Assembly (NCBI GenBank): GCA_017466495.1
Contig: JAFTUB010000073.1
Coordinates: 1-6,374, forward strand
Direction: 5' to 3'
Length of the DNA stretch: 6,374 nucleotides
Source: Clostridia bacterium
Lineage (GTDB): Bacteria; Bacillota; Clostridia; Oscillospirales; CAG-272
Part shown: one piece after another, positions 6,271-6,374 of the stretch
How positions within the stretch are numbered: position 1 is the stretch's first letter
Layout of the letters: every line of letters starts with the position of its first letter
The notes under the pieces: model-generated
The model's database searches: none
Told to the model about the DNA's origin: nothing
What the model saw: the letters and a program-made list of their open reading frames with translations, nothing else
Program-made: the position numbers and the translations under genes

Positions 6271-6374
6271 GAATTCTTGAAGAATTTTGGTACGGAAACA
6301 TTGAGCCAACCGAGTACAATACATCCTCTTGCAAAGAATATAAGAAACTGTTGGAGCTGATTTGCAGAAATGAA
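6267..6374 (+). CDS. DUF6809-like small protein, C-terminus outside window
   Basis: The first 36 codons of a gene that continues past the right edge. The start overlaps the tnpV stop as ATGA and has a strong AAGGAGG (6253-6259) 7 bases upstream, so start and coupling to tnpV are well supported. The visible N-terminus M-R-I-L-E-E-F-W-Y-G-N-I-E-P and the following K-E-Y-K-K-L-L-E-L-I resemble the N-terminus of DUF6809 proteins, small proteins (roughly 80-90 residues) of unknown function commonly found beside TnpV on clostridial mobile elements. The identification rests on this short segment and on context. Confidence 0.75.
   Translation, partial: MRILEEFWYGNIEPTEYNTSSCKEYKKLLELICRNE

Overview
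The window looks like chromosomal DNA of a gut-type Clostridia (Bacillota, possibly near Oscillospiraceae). It has moderately high G+C, strong AGGAGG-type ribosome binding sites, a secreted protein whose SLH repeats carry the C-T-R-x-Q-I-V-T-F-L-W-R motif often seen in clostridial proteins, and a TnpV-type transposon gene. The taxonomy is inferred from protein style only.

Left part (1-3910) is chromosomal and cell-envelope related. The 3' end of an M6-like (immune inhibitor A-type) metalloprotease runs rightward and converges on a leftward diacylglycerol kinase-family lipid kinase. A bidirectional hairpin terminator separates the two. Upstream of the kinase is a leftward 606-residue exported protein with a signal peptide, WG repeats and three C-terminal SLH domains, so it is probably attached to the cell wall. 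It has its own consensus promoter and terminator.

Middle part (3881-5557) is a leftward, apparently 5'-truncated gene for a 'polyvalent' protein of the kind carried by phages and conjugative elements. It has a zincin HELTH metallopeptidase motif, an AT-rich central module and a helical tail. Its stop codon lies inside the -10 box of the SLH gene promoter.

Right part (5558-6374) is mobile DNA. A stretch of about 330 bases without a convincing gene holds a long imperfect palindrome and a strong rightward terminator. It is followed by tnpV and, overlapping it by ATGA, the start of a DUF6809-like gene that leaves the window. The simplest reading is a TnpV-bearing element next to, and perhaps inserted into, a decaying phage or conjugative-element gene. 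The exact junction and the rest of the element are not visible.

No tRNA, rRNA, CRISPR array or clear defence system was seen. The most unusual items are the AT-rich module inside the truncated polyvalent protein, the palindrome at 5764-5800, and the unassigned segment around the mobile-element boundary.
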